A stretch of DNA of 64,000 nucleotides from DATJGS01 sp035494735. Its GTDB lineage: Bacteria; Eisenbacteria; RBG-16-71-46. The notes below the pieces were generated by a model that saw nothing but the letters and a program-made list of their open reading frames with translations, was not told where the DNA came from and made no database searches. Position numbers and translations under genes: made by a program. This document shows, piece after piece, positions 30,163-38,694 of the stretch (positions are counted from its first letter, which is position 1; each line of letters starts with the position of its first letter). Location: contig DATJGS010000003.1 of NCBI GenBank assembly GCA_035494735.1, positions 1 to 64,000 on the forward strand. Reading direction: 5' to 3'.

Positions 30163-32997
30163 CTAGACGCGCGCCGGTCCGCCGCGCGCGGCGAGCACGC
30201 CGGCGCAGCGGCCGCACAGGCCGGCGGTCGGGCCTTCGGCCGCGACATCGCGGCGGTGCATCCAGCAGCGCTCGCACTTGGGGAACGTGGTCTTCGCCAC
30301 CTCGACCTCGAACGCCTGACCCTCGCGTCCGGCGCGCACCGCCACCTCGGCCACGATCAGGAAGCCGCCCAGCTCCGTGGCGTAGGGCGCGAGACGCTCC
30401 GCGATCGGCGGCGCCACGGTGACCGCGACCTCGGCCTCCGCCGTCGACGCGAACTGCTTCGCCGCGCGCAGCGGTTCGAGCGCGGCGTTCACCGCGTCAC
30501 GCAGCTCGCGCAGCAGGCCCCACGCGGCGCCCGCGCCTGCGCCCGCCCCGCGTTCCGGCCACTGCGCCAGATGCACACTGGGGCACTCCGCGAGCAACCC
30601 GGGATGCGACTGCCACACCTCCTCGCTCGTGAACACGAGCGCGGGCGCCGCGGCCACCACCAGGTCGTGCAGCGCCTGCCACAGCACGGTCTGCGCCGAC
30701 CGGCGCTCGGGCGCATCGGGGAGCAGCGTGTACAGCCGGTCCTTCGCGACGTCGAGGAAGACCGCCGACAGGTCCACGGTGCACACGTCGAGCAGTCCGT
30801 CGAGCACGCGGTGGAACAGCATCTGCTCGGCGTCGCGCCGCAGGTCCGCGACGCGTTCGGTGAGATGCTCGGCGAACGCGCGGTCGACGGCCGTCAGCTG
30901 CGCCGCCGGCAGCGCGTCGGCCGGGGTGAAGCCGTCGAGGTTGCCGAGCAGGAAACGGAACGTGTTGCGCACTTTCCGGTACGCGTCGGCCACACGCTGC
31001 AGGATCTCGTCGCCGACGCGCACGTCGCTGCGCCAGTCGGTGGCCAGCGCCCACCAGCGCACGAGTTCGGCGCCGTGCTGCTTCACGACGTCGGCGGGAA
31101 GAATGACGTTGCCGAGCGACTTGTGCATGGCGCGGCCGGTCGCGTCCAGCACCCAGCCGTGGGTCAGCACGTCGGTGAACGGCGCGCGGTCCGCCGTGCC
31201 CACCCCGACCATCAGCGACGACATGAACCAGCCGCGGTGCTGGTCCGGGCCTTCGAAGTAGACGATGCGCCCGTTCTCGCGCACCGCGCGTTCCCACGTC
31301 GCGGCCAGTTCGGGATGCGTCCGGCGGATGGCCAGGTGCGTCGAGCCCGAGTCGAACCACACGTCGAGGATGTCGTCCTCGCGGCGGAACGGCCCGGCGG
31401 CCTGGCACAGCGGACAGCGGAAGCCCGCGGGCACGAACTCGGCGAGGTCGCGCTCGTACCACGCGTCCGAACCGTGGAGCCGCGTCTGCTCCGCGGCGCG
31501 CGCCATGACGCCCGAGTCCAGGAATGCTTCGCCGCATGCTTCGCAATAGACGGCCGGGATGCCGACGCCCCAGGCGCGCTGGCGCGACAGGCACCAGTCG
31601 GGCCGGGCCTTCACCGATTCGCGGATGCGGTTCAGCGAACCCGCGGGATCCCAGCGCACGTCGCGCTCGATGGCCTCCAGCGCGCGTTCGCGGTGGGCGA
31701 GGCGCGCGTCGCCCTGGGCCAGCGGCTCGGGCGCGTGATCGATGATGAGGAACCACTGCTTCGTGGCGCGGAAGATCACCGGCTGGCGGCAGCGCCAGCA
31801 ATGCGGATACGAGTGCGTGAACGTGCTCGAGGCGACGAGCCGGCCGCGCTCCTTCAGCCACGCCACGATGTCCGGGTTCACTTCGAGCACGCTGCGCCCG
31901 ACGAACGGCTCGGCGCCTTCCATGAGCCGCCCCGCTTCGTCGACCGGACACAGCACGCCGAGGCCGCTCCTCTGGCCGACGGCGAAGTCCTCCTTGCCGT
32001 GGCCGGGCGCGGTGTGCACGAGGCCGGTGCCGTCCTCCATGCTCACGAACGGCGTGCCGTCGACGACGCGCGAGTCGCCGCCCCACGGGCCCTCGAACAC
32101 GACGTCGAACAGCGCGCGGCCGTCGAGGAGGCCCTCGCGCACCACGTCCGTCCACCCGGCGGCCTGGGCCGTGGCGTCGAGACGTGCGGCGGCCAAGAGG
32201 AAGCGCCGGCCGTCGGCACGGACCACGACGTACTCCGCGCCCGGGTCGACCATGAGCCCGAGGTTCGCGGGCAGCGTCCACGGCGTCGTGGTCCAGGCCA
32301 GGGCCGCGACGTCCGGCCACGCGGCGAGGGCGTCCCTGGGATCCGAGCGCAGCGGGAACGCCACGACGATGGAGGGCGACGGGTCGTCCTGATACTCGAT
32401 CTCGGCCTCGGCCAGTGCCGTGCGATCGGTCGGGCACCAATGGATCGAGCGCAGGCCGCGCTGGATGTAGCCCCGGGCCGCGAGCGCGGCGAACGTCTCG
32501 AGGATGCTGGCCTCGAACGCCGAGTCCATGGTCAGGTACGGATGCTCCCATTCGCCCCACACGCCGAGCCGCTCGAACTCTTCGCGCTGGATGCCGACCC
32601 ACTCGGCGGCGTAGCTGCGGCAACGCCGGCGCAGCTCGACACGCGAGGGGACGAGCTTCTTCTCGCGGAACTCCTTGCTGACCTGGATCTCGATCGGCAT
32701 GCCGTGATTGTCCCAACCGGGCACGTACGGCGAATCGAAGCCGAGTTGGGACGCGGTGCGCACGACCGCGTCCTTCCAGATCTTGTTCGCCGCCGTTCCC
32801 ATGTGCAGGTGGTTGTTCGAATACGGCGGCCCATCGTGGAGCATCCACACCGGCTGGCCGGCGCGCGCCTGGCGCAGCTGGGCGTAGACGCCGCGCTCCT
32901 TCCACCAGGCCAGGCGCTCGGGCTCGCGGCGCGTCAAGTCCGCCTTCATCGGGAAGTCGGTCTTGGGCAGGTTCAGCGTGTCGCGATAGCCGGCCAT
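30163..32997 (-). CDS. ileS: Isoleucyl-tRNA synthetase
   Basis: Class I synthetase of 944 residues that charges tRNA-Ile. The HIGH motif appears as HLHMG (residues 63-67) after PPYSNN. The KMSKS motif is changed to AMHKS in GRAMHKSLGNVI, near residue 624, keeping the second lysine. The editing domain motif WTTTPWTLPAN is present and the C-terminus has the zinc ligands of bacterial IleRS (CERCW and CGRC). The start ATG 32997 follows AGGAGG at 6 bases. Expression is predicted to be controlled by the T-box leader directly upstream. Confidence 0.97.
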   Translation of the reverse strand: MAGYRDTLNLPKTDFPMKADLTRREPERLAWWKERGVYAQLRQARAGQPVWMLHDGPPYSNNHLHMGTAANKIWKDAVVRTASQLGFDSPYVPGWDNHGMPIEIQVSKEFREKKLVPSRVELRRRCRSYAAEWVGIQREEFERLGVWGEWEHPYLTMDSAFEASILETFAALAARGYIQRGLRSIHWCPTDRTALAEAEIEYQDDPSPSIVVAFPLRSDPRDALAAWPDVAALAWTTTPWTLPANLGLMVDPGAEYVVVRADGRRFLLAAARLDATAQAAGWTDVVREGLLDGRALFDVVFEGPWGGDSRVVDGTPFVSMEDGTGLVHTAPGHGKEDFAVGQRSGLGVLCPVDEAGRLMEGAEPFVGRSVLEVNPDIVAWLKERGRLVASSTFTHSYPHCWRCRQPVIFRATKQWFLIIDHAPEPLAQGDARLAHRERALEAIERDVRWDPAGSLNRIRESVKARPDWCLSRQRAWGVGIPAVYCEACGEAFLDSGVMARAAEQTRLHGSDAWYERDLAEFVPAGFRCPLCQAAGPFRREDDILDVWFDSGSTHLAIRRTHPELAATWERAVRENGRIVYFEGPDQHRGWFMSSLMVGVGTADRAPFTDVLTHGWVLDATGRAMHKSLGNVILPADVVKQHGAELVRWWALATDWRSDVRVGDEILQRVADAYRKVRNTFRFLLGNLDGFTPADALPAAQLTAVDRAFAEHLTERVADLRRDAEQMLFHRVLDGLLDVCTVDLSAVFLDVAKDRLYTLLPDAPERRSAQTVLWQALHDLVVAAAPALVFTSEEVWQSHPGLLAECPSVHLAQWPERGAGAGAGAAWGLLRELRDAVNAALEPLRAAKQFASTAEAEVAVTVAPPIAERLAPYATELGGFLIVAEVAVRAGREGQAFEVEVAKTTFPKCERCWMHRRDVAAEGPTAGLCGRCAGVLAARGGPARV

Positions 32998-33060
32998 GTG
33001 ATGCCTCCTGACGGCGAGGGCCGAAGCCCCCGGACGGATCGCGCGTGCGCGCCGCGACCC

Positions 33061-33098
33061 GAAAAACGAAAACGCCCCAACGCATCGGCGTTGGGGCG
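33061..33098 (-). terminator. T-box terminator hairpin
   Basis: CGCCCCAACGC pairs perfectly with GCGTTGGGGCG around a 4-base loop (33098-33073), followed on the minus strand by TTTTCGTTTTTC. It is the default-off structure of the ileS leader, about 60 bases before the ileS start codon. Confidence 0.9.
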
Positions 33099-33352
33099 AC
33101 TGGAAGTCGCGGTACCACCCAACTTCGCCCGCGGCTCGTCCGGAGCCGCGAACCTCGATGGCGCCGTCAGGCGCCTCGCTCCTCTGTCGGGGGAGCCTCC
33201 GTCCGGCTCTACTGGGCGCCGACAGCGCCGTTCGACCGGCGGCTCGGGGGTGATCTTCGGCGCGCGCTCCGGCGCCGGGCTCACACCGTCCCCGGCTCGC
33301 TACCAGGCCTCGCTCGACAGCGCCTACTCGTCCCCGTCACTGCCTTAGGCTG
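33061..33352 (-). promoter_or_regulatory. T-box riboswitch leader of ileS (specifier AUC)
   Basis: The minus strand contains the T-box core GGGTGGTACCGCG (33120-33108), here able to pair through UGGU with the ACCA end of uncharged tRNA-Ile. Upstream is a Stem I-like region starting near GTGACGGGGACGAG, with an apical-loop-type GAGCCGGGGACGGTG. A specifier loop GAAGATCACC has the isoleucine codon ATC at 33254-33252. GAAGT before the T-box can pair with ACTTC after it as the antiterminator. A strong terminator hairpin follows. The parts are in the usual order, so uncharged tRNA-Ile is expected to allow read-through into ileS. Confidence 0.93.
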
Positions 33353-33359
33353 CGGCCGC

Positions 33360-33389
33360 AAAGTGCCACGGGCTCCCGGCCTGCGTCAA
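33360..33389 (-). promoter_or_regulatory. Probable promoter of the ileS transcript
   Basis: On the minus strand TTGACG (33389-33384), an 18-base spacer and CACTTT (33365-33360) lie just before the first T-box sequences. The -10 is weak, but the spacing equals that of the other promoters here. The -35 box sits in the loop of the preceding pilin-operon terminator. Confidence 0.5.
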
Positions 33390-33403
33390 GCCGGGAGCCC
33401 GTG
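33367..33403 (-). terminator. Terminator hairpin of the minor-pilin operon
   Basis: CACGGGCTCCCGGC (33367-33380) pairs perfectly over 14 bases with GCCGGGAGCCCGTG (33390-33403) around a 9-base loop. It lies 24 bases after the PilX-like stop codon. Only a short CACTTTGC follows, so termination may be partial. Confidence 0.65.
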
Positions 33404-33426
33404 CGTTGCGGGGGGACGGGAGCGCG

Positions 33427-34635
33427 CTACAGCCCGCTCTCGACCCACGACAGCGTCGTGAACTGGCCGCCGTAACGCGACAGGGCGCGCGTGATGGCGT
33501 CGCTGCTGTAGAGCAGTGTGGAGCCACCATTCTGCTTCACGTTCGTCACGCCCTTCACGATGATGCCGCCCAGCACCCACGCCTGGCCGTTCATGTTGAG
33601 ATCGCCTTCGACGTACAGCAGGCCGCGATAGAAGAACCCGGCGTTGATGGTGAGGTTGCCGTTCACGTACGTCAGACCCTCGCCGGATCCGCCGTGGATG
33701 CCGAGGTCCTGGTTGTAATAACCGATGCCGTTGGGAACCCAGCTCGAGAGCGATGGTCCGACCCACTCGAAGAACTGGGCCTGCGTCATGTTGAGCGCGT
33801 CCCACGGGCCGGCATAGAAGCCGCTCTGACCCGTGACGTTCCCGGGCACGACGGGCGAGAAGGTCTGGGATCCGCCACCCCCCGGGTTCGAAGTGCCCGT
33901 CGTCCACGACGCCGGGAGTGGGCCGCCGATTTCATAGGGCGCGCAGTCCGGCGCAACGCCACGGCCGTTGTCGCCATAACTGTCCGGCGTGTCCGCCGAG
34001 TGGTTGTAGCCGCACACGACCGCGTTGCCGACGAACGAGATGTCGACGTCCGTGGCCAACGCGGCCTTGATGTTCGCGACGATTGGCTTCTGGATGACCT
34101 GGGCCACGATCTTGCGCGAGTCGCCGCCCTTACGCCCCACGGAGGTGATGACCATGATCGGCAGGCCGCTCACCGTCTGGACCGGCGGCGTGAGGTTCTT
34201 GTCGTACCGGTAGACCACCGTCCTGGCCGGGTCGGTGAGGTACTTCACGGTCAGGACGTCCGGACCGCGGGAAGCGCGGCTGTAATCGAGCCAGGTGCCG
34301 GCCGGCTGCGCCGTGCCGAGGAAGACCGAGTCCGTGTTGCCGGGCGTCGGCAGGCTGCCTTCGACCTGGTTGTAGATCTGCGCCGTCATGCGCGCGTTCA
34401 GCACGCCGCTCGTCGGGACCTCGCCCGACTTGATGCGCGCCATGGCCTCGGCCACGCCGGCCTCCGCCGTATTCAGCGCCTGACCCTCGCGCATGCTGTG
34501 CGAAGCGATCTTCGATTCGGTGTTGATCGTCATCATCATGACGCCGGCGAGGAGCGACAGCACCAGCAGCACCAGCAGCGCCACGACGAGGCCGATGCCA
34601 CGCTCGTTGCGCACGGGTTCGAAGTCGCGGTTCAT
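33427..34635 (-). CDS. PilX-like type IV minor pilin
   Basis: Minor pilin of about 402 residues. The N-terminus has a type III-like processing site and helix (NERG then IGLVVALLVLLVLSLLAG), without the Glu5 of major pilins, as in PilX. The helix continues with a polar SMREGQALNTAEAGVAEAMARI stretch typical of the PilX_N domain. The remaining 300 residues are beta-rich (TYVNGNLTINAGFFYRGLLY, DLNMNGQAWVLGGIIVKG), a pattern seen in repetitive surface beta-sheets. The second ATG (34635) is chosen over 34641 because AGGAG lies 7 bases before it but only 1 base before the other. Last gene of the operon. Confidence 0.82.
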   Translation of the reverse strand: MNRDFEPVRNERGIGLVVALLVLLVLSLLAGVMMMTINTESKIASHSMREGQALNTAEAGVAEAMARIKSGEVPTSGVLNARMTAQIYNQVEGSLPTPGNTDSVFLGTAQPAGTWLDYSRASRGPDVLTVKYLTDPARTVVYRYDKNLTPPVQTVSGLPIMVITSVGRKGGDSRKIVAQVIQKPIVANIKAALATDVDISFVGNAVVCGYNHSADTPDSYGDNGRGVAPDCAPYEIGGPLPASWTTGTSNPGGGGSQTFSPVVPGNVTGQSGFYAGPWDALNMTQAQFFEWVGPSLSSWVPNGIGYYNQDLGIHGGSGEGLTYVNGNLTINAGFFYRGLLYVEGDLNMNGQAWVLGGIIVKGVTNVKQNGGSTLLYSSDAITRALSRYGGQFTTLSWVESGL

Positions 34636-34645
34636 GGGCATGCTC

Positions 34646-37639
34646 CTATCGGACGAACACGACGAGGTTACCCGTCGTCGCCGTGACCTTGACGCCCACT
34701 GCGAAGTCCGCCAGATAAGGCGGCAACGGCGTCACCGGCTTCACGCCGTAATTGAAGTTGTTGATCGTCAGAGCGGGCACCATGTTCGTGATCGTTCCCG
34801 CGGAGGGATCGGTCGGACTCAGAGGCAGCAGCCCCGAGTCCATGAAGTACAGGCGCAAGGCGCCGACGAACGAGGCCGCGTCGGCACGCGTGCCGCAGAT
34901 GATGTCCTGGTGCGTGCTGCCGCCCATGTCGGCGACCGCGAGCGACATCGGGAAGCCCGGCGTGTCGACGGTGCGCACGTTCGAGAACGCGAACACGCCG
35001 GCCGTCGTGGTGTTGCGATACTGAATGAGGTGCCCGGTCGTCGCGCTGGTCTGCGTGCCGACCACGACGTCGATCTTGCCGTCGCCGTCGAAGTCGCCGC
35101 AGGCCAGCGACGTGACCGCCTCGGTCGCGAGTGTGATGCCGGTCTGGTAGATGAAGCGCAGGCCGTTCACCTTGCTGACGTTCTTGAACGCCATCACCTG
35201 GCCACTGAACCCGGTGGTGTGTGTGCCCACGATCAGGTCGCGGCGGCCGTCGCCGTCGATGTCGGCCAGCGCCATGGCGGTCACTTCGCCGAGCACGTTG
35301 CCCGGAATGCCGCCCGACGACGGATACGTCTCCTGGCGCGAATACGTCGGCGTCGCCGCGTTGTTGCTCATCCACACTTCGAACGTGCCCTGGCCGGCCG
35401 TCGGCGACTTCGTGCCGACGATGATGTCGACCTGGTCGGCGCCGGCGCCGCCCGCGCAGTCCATGGTCAGCACCGCCTGCACGTCGCCCTGATCGTTCGT
35501 GCGGTAGTTCTGCCCGGCGCTGTACGTGTTCGCGAAGAAGCCTTCGTTGGGATTGCCCTGGTCGAACCACACGAAGAAATTGCCCGATGGCGTCGTGCTC
35601 AACTTCGTGCCCGTCACCAGGTCGAGACGCGCCTTGGGCGTGGAGGCGTCCAGCGTGTCCAGCGCCATGCACGTCACGGACTGAGGCGCGAGGCGCGTGT
35701 AGTCGGCGGAAGCCGCGAACAGCGGAGTCGAGTCGTATTGGTTGAACCAGACCGAAATGTTGTCGCTGCCGCCCGCGTCGGCGCCCAGCACGAGGTCCGC
35801 GTCGTGGCGCGCGTTCTGCGTCTGATTGCCGTTGTAGTCCTGCTCGATCAGGTCGCCGCTCGCGAGGCTGAGCACGCGGCTCGCGTTCAGCGTGATTCGC
35901 TGGAACGAGCTCATGCCGAAGTTCTGACCGCTGATGGTCTGCGCGGCCTGCAGCCAGATCGGGCCGACGCTCGTCGTCGTGGTCGGGAAGAAGCCGGTGG
36001 GCACGATGGCCATCGCGTACAGCGCCTGCGTGTGAGGCGGATCGTTGATCGGAACGTTGCTGATCGAGTAATTGCCGCTCGCGTCGGTGTAGGCGTAGCC
36101 CTTGACCGTGAGGCCGCCGTCCGGCGTGATGCCGACCCACACGTTCTGGATGCCCGCTTCGCCCGCGTCCTTGACGCCGTTCTTGTTGTTGTCCGTGTAC
36201 ACGGAGCCCGAGATCGTGCCGACCTGGCCCTTCAGGATGCCGAACGCGATCGACGCGGAGTCGCCGTTCAGCATGGTGCTCGTGAACGGATTGGGCGACG
36301 TGACGCTGGACGATTCGGGCGCGGTCACCGTGCAGCTCCACGCGCCGGCGTTCGCGAACAACCGGACCTTGCCGCTGCTGTTCGTGATCGCCGTTTGCGC
36401 CGGGGGCGTCAGGGAGACCAGAACGTTCGAAATCGGATCCTCGCCCGGCTGCTGCGTGCCGTTGCCGTTGACGTCGTTGAACACGAGCGCGGTGACGAAG
36501 CCGCCCGGCGTCGCGACGTCCGCGAAGTTGTGTGTCGTGCCGGGCGGGAGGACGCACACGAAGCTGTCGGGCGTCGTGAAGTTCTGGTAGCCGGCGGCCG
36601 ACGTGTGCTTGAGCGCGTAACTGCCCGCCGGCGCGCGGAGCATGAAGAACCCCGACCCGTCGGTATAGGTCTGCAGCATGGGGCCGAGCTTGACGGAGGT
36701 GTTCGGGATGCCCGGCTCGCCCACGTCCTTGTTGTGGTTCGAGTTGAGGTCGTTGAACACGTAGCCGCTGACCCCGTACTCGGGCTGTCCGAAGTCGGGG
36801 ATGTTGCGCAGGGAATTCACGGTCGTGCTGAGCGTCGACGACGCGTATTGGCCGCGCGAGTCCGGCTTGGACGAGGCCGCGGTCACGTTGATGGTCACGC
36901 GTTGGATGTCGTTGAGCCGCGCGACCGGCACCGGCCCGTTCGCCCAGTCGTACGGCGTGTTCATGCCCTTCATGTACACCTGGAACATCGGCTGCGTGCC
37001 GTTGCCCGGCTTCTTGACGAGCGCGACGCGCTCCGTCCACGGGCCGTTGTTCCCGGCCACGTCGCCGGTCGAGTCGCCGTACACCTGGCGCACGAGTTCG
37101 TAGTCCTGGGGATTCGGCGAGCGTCGCGCGTCGATGCCGTTCGGGTCCTGCCAGTCCACCGAGTCGATGACGCCGTCGTTGTTCACGTCGAGCGTCCAGC
37201 GCACCATTTCGGCACCCGTGCGGTACTTGCTGCTCGGGGCCCAGGCCGTGCCGTTGAGCGGATACGGCTTCGGGCTGCCGGCCGGATCGTAGGCGGTCGT
37301 ATCGCGCGTCCCGATGTCGCCGATGAAGTTCGCGTTCACGAGGATCTGCAGCGAGTCGACGTAGGCGATCGCGGGCTGCGGCGTCGGCGCCGTCTCGTCC
37401 GCGCCGTAACCCGCGCAGCGGATGTCGTGCGCCATCATGTCGATGGCCACGCGCGCCATCTGCGTCGCCTCCACGCGCTGCGTGATCTCGGTCTTGTTGT
37501 GGCTCGCCGAATACAGGACCACCGTGAGCGCGCCCACGACGAGGGCGAGCACCACGAGCGTGATCATCAGCTCGATGAGCGTGAAGCCACGCGCCGAGCG
37601 GAGCGAACGAAGTCGTGCGGGGACGGACGGGCCGTGCAT
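34646..37639 (-). CDS. Giant PilW-like prepilin with SdrD-B-like repeats and a C-terminal seven-unit FG-GAP-like region
   Basis: Predicted 997 residues against about 250-350 for usual PilW proteins. The N-terminus is a normal prepilin (RGFTLIELMITLVVLALVVG), and residues to about 260 look PilW-like. Three repeats starting near residues 288, 400 and 470 resemble SdrD-B/Cna-type segments (YVFNDLNSNHNKDVGEPGIP, FNDVNGNGTQQPGEDPI, YTDNNKNGVKDAGEAGI). From about 610 to the end seven units share a D-x-x-x-GT core: DLVLGAD, DLVTGTK, DIIVGTK, DLIVGTH, DVVVGTQ, DIICGTR and FAVGVK. Two have calcium-loop-like DIDGDGRRD and DFDGDGKID. This suits a beta-propeller adhesin carried on a pilus. The start ATG 37639 lies 2 bases after the PilV-like stop. 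Confidence 0.85.
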   Translation of the reverse strand: MHGPSVPARLRSLRSARGFTLIELMITLVVLALVVGALTVVLYSASHNKTEITQRVEATQMARVAIDMMAHDIRCAGYGADETAPTPQPAIAYVDSLQILVNANFIGDIGTRDTTAYDPAGSPKPYPLNGTAWAPSSKYRTGAEMVRWTLDVNNDGVIDSVDWQDPNGIDARRSPNPQDYELVRQVYGDSTGDVAGNNGPWTERVALVKKPGNGTQPMFQVYMKGMNTPYDWANGPVPVARLNDIQRVTINVTAASSKPDSRGQYASSTLSTTVNSLRNIPDFGQPEYGVSGYVFNDLNSNHNKDVGEPGIPNTSVKLGPMLQTYTDGSGFFMLRAPAGSYALKHTSAAGYQNFTTPDSFVCVLPPGTTHNFADVATPGGFVTALVFNDVNGNGTQQPGEDPISNVLVSLTPPAQTAITNSSGKVRLFANAGAWSCTVTAPESSSVTSPNPFTSTMLNGDSASIAFGILKGQVGTISGSVYTDNNKNGVKDAGEAGIQNVWVGITPDGGLTVKGYAYTDASGNYSISNVPINDPPHTQALYAMAIVPTGFFPTTTTSVGPIWLQAAQTISGQNFGMSSFQRITLNASRVLSLASGDLIEQDYNGNQTQNARHDADLVLGADAGGSDNISVWFNQYDSTPLFAASADYTRLAPQSVTCMALDTLDASTPKARLDLVTGTKLSTTPSGNFFVWFDQGNPNEGFFANTYSAGQNYRTNDQGDVQAVLTMDCAGGAGADQVDIIVGTKSPTAGQGTFEVWMSNNAATPTYSRQETYPSSGGIPGNVLGEVTAMALADIDGDGRRDLIVGTHTTGFSGQVMAFKNVSKVNGLRFIYQTGITLATEAVTSLACGDFDGDGKIDVVVGTQTSATTGHLIQYRNTTTAGVFAFSNVRTVDTPGFPMSLAVADMGGSTHQDIICGTRADAASFVGALRLYFMDSGLLPLSPTDPSAGTITNMVPALTINNFNYGVKPVTPLPPYLADFAVGVKVTATTGNLVVFVR

Positions 37640-37641
37640 GG

Positions 37642-38052
37642 CTATCGCCTCAGGTAGGTGGTGGCCGTGACCTGCCGCGTGCCCTGGAGGGTCCAGGAAA
37701 CGGTGACGTCCACGCGCTTCAGGTTGTCCAGCGGGGTCGCCAGCGTGGTGACCTGATAGAAGCGATGCCACTGGCCGCTGGAGCCCAGATTCTCGGTGGC
37801 GCTGCCCGCGGGATGCCGGCCGTCGGTCATGTTCGCGTCCGACCACGTGTAGCCTTCCATCTCCTCGAGCTTCTGCTGCGCGTAGTAATTGGCCGTGGAC
37901 GTCATGCGATCGCGCAGCTGTCCGCGCGATCCGGCCGGGAACAGCCCGCCGATCGCCAGCACGCCGACCGTCATCACGACGAGCGCGATGAGCAACTCGA
38001 CGAGCGACATGCCGCGCTCGGAGCGCGGCGCGATGCGCGGATACGTGTTCAT
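37642..38052 (-). CDS. PilV-like type IV minor pilin
   Basis: Prepilin of 136 residues with RGMSLVELLIALVVMTVGVL, the PilV-type cleavage site and helix with Glu5, followed by LRDRMTSTANYYAQQKLEEM, the conserved PilV stretch. The C-terminal part is a short beta domain. ATG 38052 lies 8 bases after the FimT-like gene, with an AGGGAGAGCC ribosome site before it. The order FimT-PilV-PilW-PilX is the standard minor-pilin operon that primes pilus assembly. Confidence 0.88.
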   Translation of the reverse strand: MNTYPRIAPRSERGMSLVELLIALVVMTVGVLAIGGLFPAGSRGQLRDRMTSTANYYAQQKLEEMEGYTWSDANMTDGRHPAGSATENLGSSGQWHRFYQVTTLATPLDNLKRVDVTVSWTLQGTRQVTATTYLRR

Positions 38053-38060
38053 GGCTCTCC

Positions 38061-38498
38061 CTAGTCCTGCACCAGGCCGGACAACTGGACGCTGACGGTG
38101 TCGCGGTTGCCGCGCCGGTTCTGCAGCACGATCAGCCCCGCGGCGGGCGCGGTGTACGTGCAACGGCCGTCGCGCTGCATCGTGTACCAGCCGCCGACCA
38201 TCCCGGACGTGAACGTGACTCCGGTGGGGAGCGTCCACTGCGTCGAAATCCCGCTCGGGTAGTGGATGTGGTACTGCGTCGAGGTCACGAAATGCACCGG
38301 CTGCGGGATGCCCGTGGCCAGCGCCTTCTCGCGCGCCAGGCGGATCTGCGCCGCCACGTTTTGCGTCGCGCCCTGCAGCTGGAAGGTCTGGTTCATCTTC
38401 TGGAACCCCGGAATGGCAAACGTCAGGACGAGGCCGAGGATGAGCAGCGTCACGGCCATCTCGACGAGCGTGAAACCCGAGTGCGAGGTGCGGTTCAT
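38061..38498 (-). CDS. FimT/GspH-like minor pilin
   Basis: Prepilin of 145 residues with cleavage site SG before FTLVEMAVTLLILGLVLTFA, including Glu5. A GspH/FimT-type domain (QNVAAQIRLAREKALATGIP) follows. First gene of the minor-pilin operon. GGTAGGGA precedes ATG 38498, and a sigma-54-like element lies just upstream. The prepilin peptidase and the motor ATPases of the pilus are not in this window. Confidence 0.9.
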   Translation of the reverse strand: MNRTSHSGFTLVEMAVTLLILGLVLTFAIPGFQKMNQTFQLQGATQNVAAQIRLAREKALATGIPQPVHFVTSTQYHIHYPSGISTQWTLPTGVTFTSGMVGGWYTMQRDGRCTYTAPAAGLIVLQNRRGNRDTVSVQLSGLVQD

Positions 38499-38521
38499 GG
38501 AATAAAGTCCCTACCGGATGA

Positions 38522-38537
38522 AGCAGCGGACATGCCA
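38522..38537 (-). promoter_or_regulatory. Sigma-54-like promoter of the minor-pilin operon
   Basis: On the minus strand TGGCATGTCCGCTGCT matches the -24/-12 consensus TGGCACG-N4-TTGCW at nearly all fixed positions, with GG and GC 10 bases apart. A start site about 12 bases on would leave a short leader holding the GGTAGGGA ribosome site of ATG 38498. Sigma-54 control is known for pilin genes in several bacteria. Confidence 0.6.
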
Positions 38538-38694
38538 CGCCGGGCTCGTGCACCCCCGGGTGGCTCGTGCATCCGGAATCGGCGCAACGCTCAACGATCT
38601 TGAGGAATTTGAATGGAGGCGCGGCGGCCGCGGCGGCTTTCCATGCGCGCGGCACGACCTCGGCGTTGCAGACTGCCCGGCGCGCACGCCTCGA

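Noticed and set aside
31105..31140. Changed KMSKS motif (AMHKS) in IleRS
   Set aside because: The essential second lysine is kept and similar variants occur in bacterial IleRS, so it is not listed as a finding.
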